A stretch of 64,000 nucleotides of DNA. It comes from Bog-756 sp963701325 (GTDB taxonomy: Bacteria; Actinomycetota; Acidimicrobiia; Acidimicrobiales; RAAP-2). The notes below the pieces were generated by a model. The model was not told the DNA's origin. It saw nothing but the letters and a program-made list of their open reading frames with translations, and searched no databases. A program made the position numbers and the translations under genes. This document shows positions 61,287 to 64,000 of the stretch, in pieces; the stretch's first letter is position 1; each line of letters starts with the position of its first letter. The stretch spans positions 744,001-808,000 of the forward strand of contig OY969604.1 of NCBI GenBank assembly GCA_963701325.1, in the 5' to 3' direction.

Positions 61287-62312
61287 TCACGCAGCCCCGG
61301 TCGGGTGCCCGCGCGGCGCCAGCCGCTGGACGTAGCGCCTGATCCGTCGGCGAGCCCTCCGCCGGAACCGCTTCCGCAGACGGGCCCGTTGGCGCCTGCG
61401 GAAGAACTGCTCCCGCTCCCGCTGCTGCCGTTGCTGCCGCCGTTGCCGCCGCTGGCGCCGCCGTTGCTGCCGCCGTCGTTGCTGCCGCTGACGCCGCTCG
61501 CGTACGCGCTCGGGCTCGTCATAGGCCCGCCGCACAGCCGGCACGACGGCGGCGGCCGTCCGCTGGACCTTGAGGAGCTCGACATTTCCCGATCGATAGG
61601 ACCGGTCGGGAAGGAGCGCAGCGACCGAGGCCCAATCCCCTCGGACCGTATGCAGCTGTTCGTGCATCGTGCCGTTGTCGAGGAGCTCATAGGGCATGGC
61701 CAGGTAGCGTTCGACCAGCTCGTCGTAGCGGTCGGCCAGCACGGTCGAGCCCGGGTCGAGCCCACGGACCACGCCGACTCCCGTTGGTGGCCAGTCCACC
61801 ACGGAGACCTCGAGGTCGGGTCGCTGCTCGCGCAGTAGGACGATCAGGCGCCAGACGTCCCCGCTCCACGGATAGGACGAGCGCTCGCGGCCGGCAGAGA
61901 CCACGTTCACCGGAAGACAGTCGTGGATGAGGATGGTGCCGTCTGCATGGGCATTCCGCTCGAGGTTCATGAAGTCCCTGAGCGCGAACTCGAACAGATG
62001 CATGCCGTCGATGAATGCCAGGTCGAGAGGGACTCCTCCGAAGAGAACCGCCAGGTCGTGGGAGGCGAAGAACTCGTCGCTGGTCTCGGCGAAGATCCAG
62101 CTGCCCGGTGGGGCCGGATACTGGAGGTGGGGATCCGGATCCACGCCGACGCAGGAGGTGCCCGGGAGGGCCAGGGTCAGGGAACGGCCTGTATTGACCC
62201 CGATCTCGATATAGGTGCGCGGCAGCAGGTGTTGGTGCACACGGTCGAGCATCTCGAAGTACAGATCGTCGTGCCCGGTCAGACGCCCGTAGGCCCGGTC
62301 GATGAGTTCCAC
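61287..62312 (-). CDS. Class I methyltransferase (Methyltransf_24-like) with Arg/Gln-rich tail
   Basis: A 341-residue protein. Residues 1-~250 are a SAM-dependent methyltransferase-like domain: TYIEIGVNTGRSLTLALPG (glycine loop), CVGVDPDP (acidic strand 2 end), LDLAFIDGMHLFEFALRDF and GTILIHDCLP, as in Methyltransf_24 and cephalosporin-hydroxylase-like proteins. The last ~85 residues are almost only Arg and Gln in runs such as RQRRRQQRRR, then RRYVQRLAPRG. Such sequence often modifies small molecules or glycans; the target is unknown. The GTG at 62312 has TAGAGT nine bases upstream. Confidence 0.82.
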   Translation of the reverse strand: MELIDRAYGRLTGHDDLYFEMLDRVHQHLLPRTYIEIGVNTGRSLTLALPGTSCVGVDPDPHLQYPAPPGSWIFAETSDEFFASHDLAVLFGGVPLDLAFIDGMHLFEFALRDFMNLERNAHADGTILIHDCLPVNVVSAGRERSSYPWSGDVWRLIVLLREQRPDLEVSVVDWPPTGVGVVRGLDPGSTVLADRYDELVERYLAMPYELLDNGTMHEQLHTVRGDWASVAALLPDRSYRSGNVELLKVQRTAAAVVPAVRRAYDEPERVRERRQRQQRRRQQRRRQRRQRRQQRQQREREQFFRRRQRARLRKRFRRRARRRIRRYVQRLAPRGHPTGAA

Positions 62313-62321
62313 AGCGGCTCG

Positions 62322-62327
62322 ACTCTA
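62322..62327 (-). promoter_or_regulatory. Candidate -10 (TAGAGT) for the methyltransferase gene
   Basis: TAGAGT on the minus strand ends nine bases before the GTG at 62312. Its spacing is at the loose end for a leaderless start. Confidence 0.3.
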
Positions 62328-62561
62328 GACCCCGTCGGTCCCGCTCCGACCTCCCCGTCCGCGTGCGGTCTGCACCGGAGGGTGCTGGTCACCGTGATCG
62401 GGGGAGCCACCTTCCTTGGCCCGTGCAGCGTGGTTGGCCAGTTCCTCGCGCTCCCAGCGGTCGACGGACACCTTCTCGAGTGTCATCCAGATCCCCACCG
62501 CCGTCGCGACGACGAGCAACACGATCGTCCAGCCCTTGTGACGCTGCCCGACATCCCGCAT
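62325..62561 (-). CDS. Hypothetical small membrane protein
   Basis: A possible 78-residue protein with one membrane helix (WTIVLLVVATAVGIWMTL) near its N-terminus and a charged, Gly/Arg-rich tail. No family recognised. The ATG at 62561 has only a weak binding site (GGCAGG). It lies between the partial GGDEF/EAL gene and the methyltransferase, same strand. The membrane helix and lack of overlap with another gene favour it, but it could be chance. Confidence 0.45.
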   Translation of the reverse strand: MRDVGQRHKGWTIVLLVVATAVGIWMTLEKVSVDRWEREELANHAARAKEGGSPDHGDQHPPVQTARGRGGRSGTDGV

Positions 62562-62651
62562 CGAAGACCTGCCGCTCGTCCGCACCGCTGTCGCCCCCCG
62601 GATGGTTCTGCTGTTCGCATGGATCGCAGGCATCCATGCTGCCATACGCGG

Positions 62652-64000
62652 CTACGCGCTCCGCAGCAGCCCGAACCCGGCCCCGAGCTCCTCTGCCGGC
62701 AGTGGCCGCGAGAACAGGTATCCCTGGGCGAAATCGCAGCGCAGCGCACGCAGCACGATGAGCTGCTCGACAGTCTCGACACCCTCGGCGACCACTTTGA
62801 GGCCCAGCGCGTGGGCCAACGAGATGACAGCGGAGACGATCTCCTCCCCCTCCGGTCCGCCTCCCAGGACCTCGATGAACATCCGGTCGACCTTGATGAT
62901 GTCGAGGGGGAAGCGCTGGAGGTAACTGAGGGACGAGTACCCGGTGCCGAAGTCGTCGATGGCCAGCAGGACCCCGATCTCCTTGAGGGCGCGGAGCACG
63001 ACCAGCGCTGCGGCCGCATCCTTCATCAGCGCGCTCTCGGTGATCTCGAGGGTGAGGTGCTCGGGAGGCAGGCCGGTGCGATCGAGGATCTGCTCCACCG
63101 TGGGGACGATCCCGGGATCGTCGATCTGGCGGGCCGAGAGGTTGACTTCGACCGACCCGGGCGGACCTGACGCCTCGAGGCGGTGCCAGTGCCGTAGCTG
63201 GGTGCATGCCTGCTCGAGGACCCAGGCCCCGATCGGGATGATCAGCCCGCTCTCCTCGGCAACCGGAATGAACCGTTGGGGGCCGACGAGTCCGCGATCG
63301 GGGTGCTCCCAGCGCACGAGCGCTTCCACCCCGACGGTGGTCGCTCCCTCGAGCTCGACCACCGGTTGGTAGTGGAGCAGCAGCTCGCTCCGTTCGAGTG
63401 CGCGGTGGAGCGAGCGCTCGGTGGTCACCCGGTCGAGGACTTCGATGCGGAGGGATTCCTCGAACGTCTCGACCGCGAAGCCACCCCGCCCCTTGGCCTG
63501 GTACATGGCCGCCTCGGCATGAGCGAGCAATTCTTCCGGGTCGTCCACACCGAAGGTGTTGAGGGCAATCCCCACCGACCCGCCGAGAAAGACCTCGCTC
63601 CCCTCGAGGACGAACGGCCGCGACAAGACCGAACGGACCCGTTCGACGAACGCGGAAGCCAGCCGGTCGGCCCGGCCACCGGGGTCGCAGACCAGCGCCA
63701 GGAACTCGTCGCCACCGGACCGGGCCAGGCAATCGACCTGGGCGGCCACTCCCTCGAGCCGTCGGGCCACGGCACTCAGGACGGCGTCGCCGGCTGCGTG
63801 GCCCAAGCTGTTGTTGACCGACTTGAACCGGTCGAGGTCGAGCAGTAAAACGGCCACACTGCCCGGCACGCCGGTTCCGGCAGCCGCTGCTTGCGCCAGA
63901 CGGGATCCGAACTCGGACCGGTCCGGCAGTCCGGTCACCGGGTCGCGACGCAACTCCCGGCCGGCGCGATCACGGTCGGTCACGTCGCGCAGAAATGCCG
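62652..64000 (-). CDS. GGDEF-EAL protein, C-terminal part
   Basis: The frame is open to the right edge, so the start lies outside. The visible start AFLRDVTDRDRAGREL is the typical link from a PAS domain to a GGDEF domain. GGDEF: RDPVTGLPDRSEF, LLLDLDRFKSVNNSLGH and the motif SGGDEF. EAL: GVEALVRWEHP, VNLSARQ, LEITESALM, AIDDFGTGYSSL, IKVDRMFI, VVAEGVET. Both catalytic signatures appear intact, so the protein may make and break cyclic di-GMP. It is a second such protein within 5 kb of the large one at 54867. Confidence 0.93.
   Translation of the reverse strand, partial: AFLRDVTDRDRAGRELRRDPVTGLPDRSEFGSRLAQAAAAGTGVPGSVAVLLLDLDRFKSVNNSLGHAAGDAVLSAVARRLEGVAAQVDCLARSGGDEFLALVCDPGGRADRLASAFVERVRSVLSRPFVLEGSEVFLGGSVGIALNTFGVDDPEELLAHAEAAMYQAKGRGGFAVETFEESLRIEVLDRVTTERSLHRALERSELLLHYQPVVELEGATTVGVEALVRWEHPDRGLVGPQRFIPVAEESGLIIPIGAWVLEQACTQLRHWHRLEASGPPGSVEVNLSARQIDDPGIVPTVEQILDRTGLPPEHLTLEITESALMKDAAAALVVLRALKEIGVLLAIDDFGTGYSSLSYLQRFPLDIIKVDRMFIEVLGGGPEGEEIVSAVISLAHALGLKVVAEGVETVEQLIVLRALRCDFAQGYLFSRPLPAEELGAGFGLLRSA

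Overview
The window is a high-GC stretch of a bacterial chromosome, best read as Actinobacteriota and probably class Acidimicrobiia. The reasons are a WhiG/FliA-type sigma factor next to rpsB-tsf-pyrH-frr-cdsA (the Streptomyces arrangement), an MtrA/MtrB/GerMN-lipoprotein module, an F420-type LLM enzyme, class II DAHP synthase, a DUF5679 zinc ribbon, many GTG/TTG starts and many TANNNT -10 boxes lying 6-9 bases before start codons (leaderless mRNAs). The class assignment is an inference from gene content.

Layout. 2-637: the end of a methyltransferase. 715-18006, minus strand: two housekeeping runs, rpsB-tsf-pyrH-frr-cdsA-dxr-rseP-ispG and then rimP-nusA-ylxR-infB-rbfA-truB-ribF, that is translation, ribosome maturation, isoprenoid, phospholipid and flavin synthesis. 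18075-19912: sigma factor and XerC. 20104-24711, plus strand: an orphan peptide-binding lipoprotein and the two-component/lipoprotein module. 24725-27093, minus: rsfS, a one-pass membrane protein, nadD and an LLM oxidoreductase. 27132-30349, plus: class II DAHP synthase and a secreted protein with six 42-residue repeats plus a GH25-like domain. 30337-53934, minus: one almost unbroken run, tig-clpP-clpX-folC-ndk-mreB-mreC-mreD-mrdA-two radical-SAM-associated genes-rne-rplU-rpmA-phosphatase-obg-proB-proA-MoxR-VWA-histidine phosphatase. 54174-64000: accessory material (glutathione peroxidase, two GGDEF/EAL proteins, DUF5679, Ppx/GppA, sulfotransferase, an intact tRNA-Pro and a 5' half-tRNA relic, and a methyltransferase with an Arg/Gln tail).

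Genes within the runs overlap by ATGA, GTGA or TTGA, which points to translational coupling. Four genes (cdsA, frr, the DAHP synthase and the large GGDEF/EAL gene) read correctly only if one extra base is removed. Because frr is essential in bacteria, and all four shifts have the same sign, sequencing or assembly error is the likeliest cause.

I found no CRISPR array, phage, insertion sequence, or defence or biosynthetic cluster. The strongest candidates for something undescribed are the possible attenuated leader before rimP-nusA, a ylxR gene that seems to lack a standard start codon, the half-tRNA/tRNA pair around a sulfotransferase, and the propeller-like repeat plus lysozyme-fold protein.
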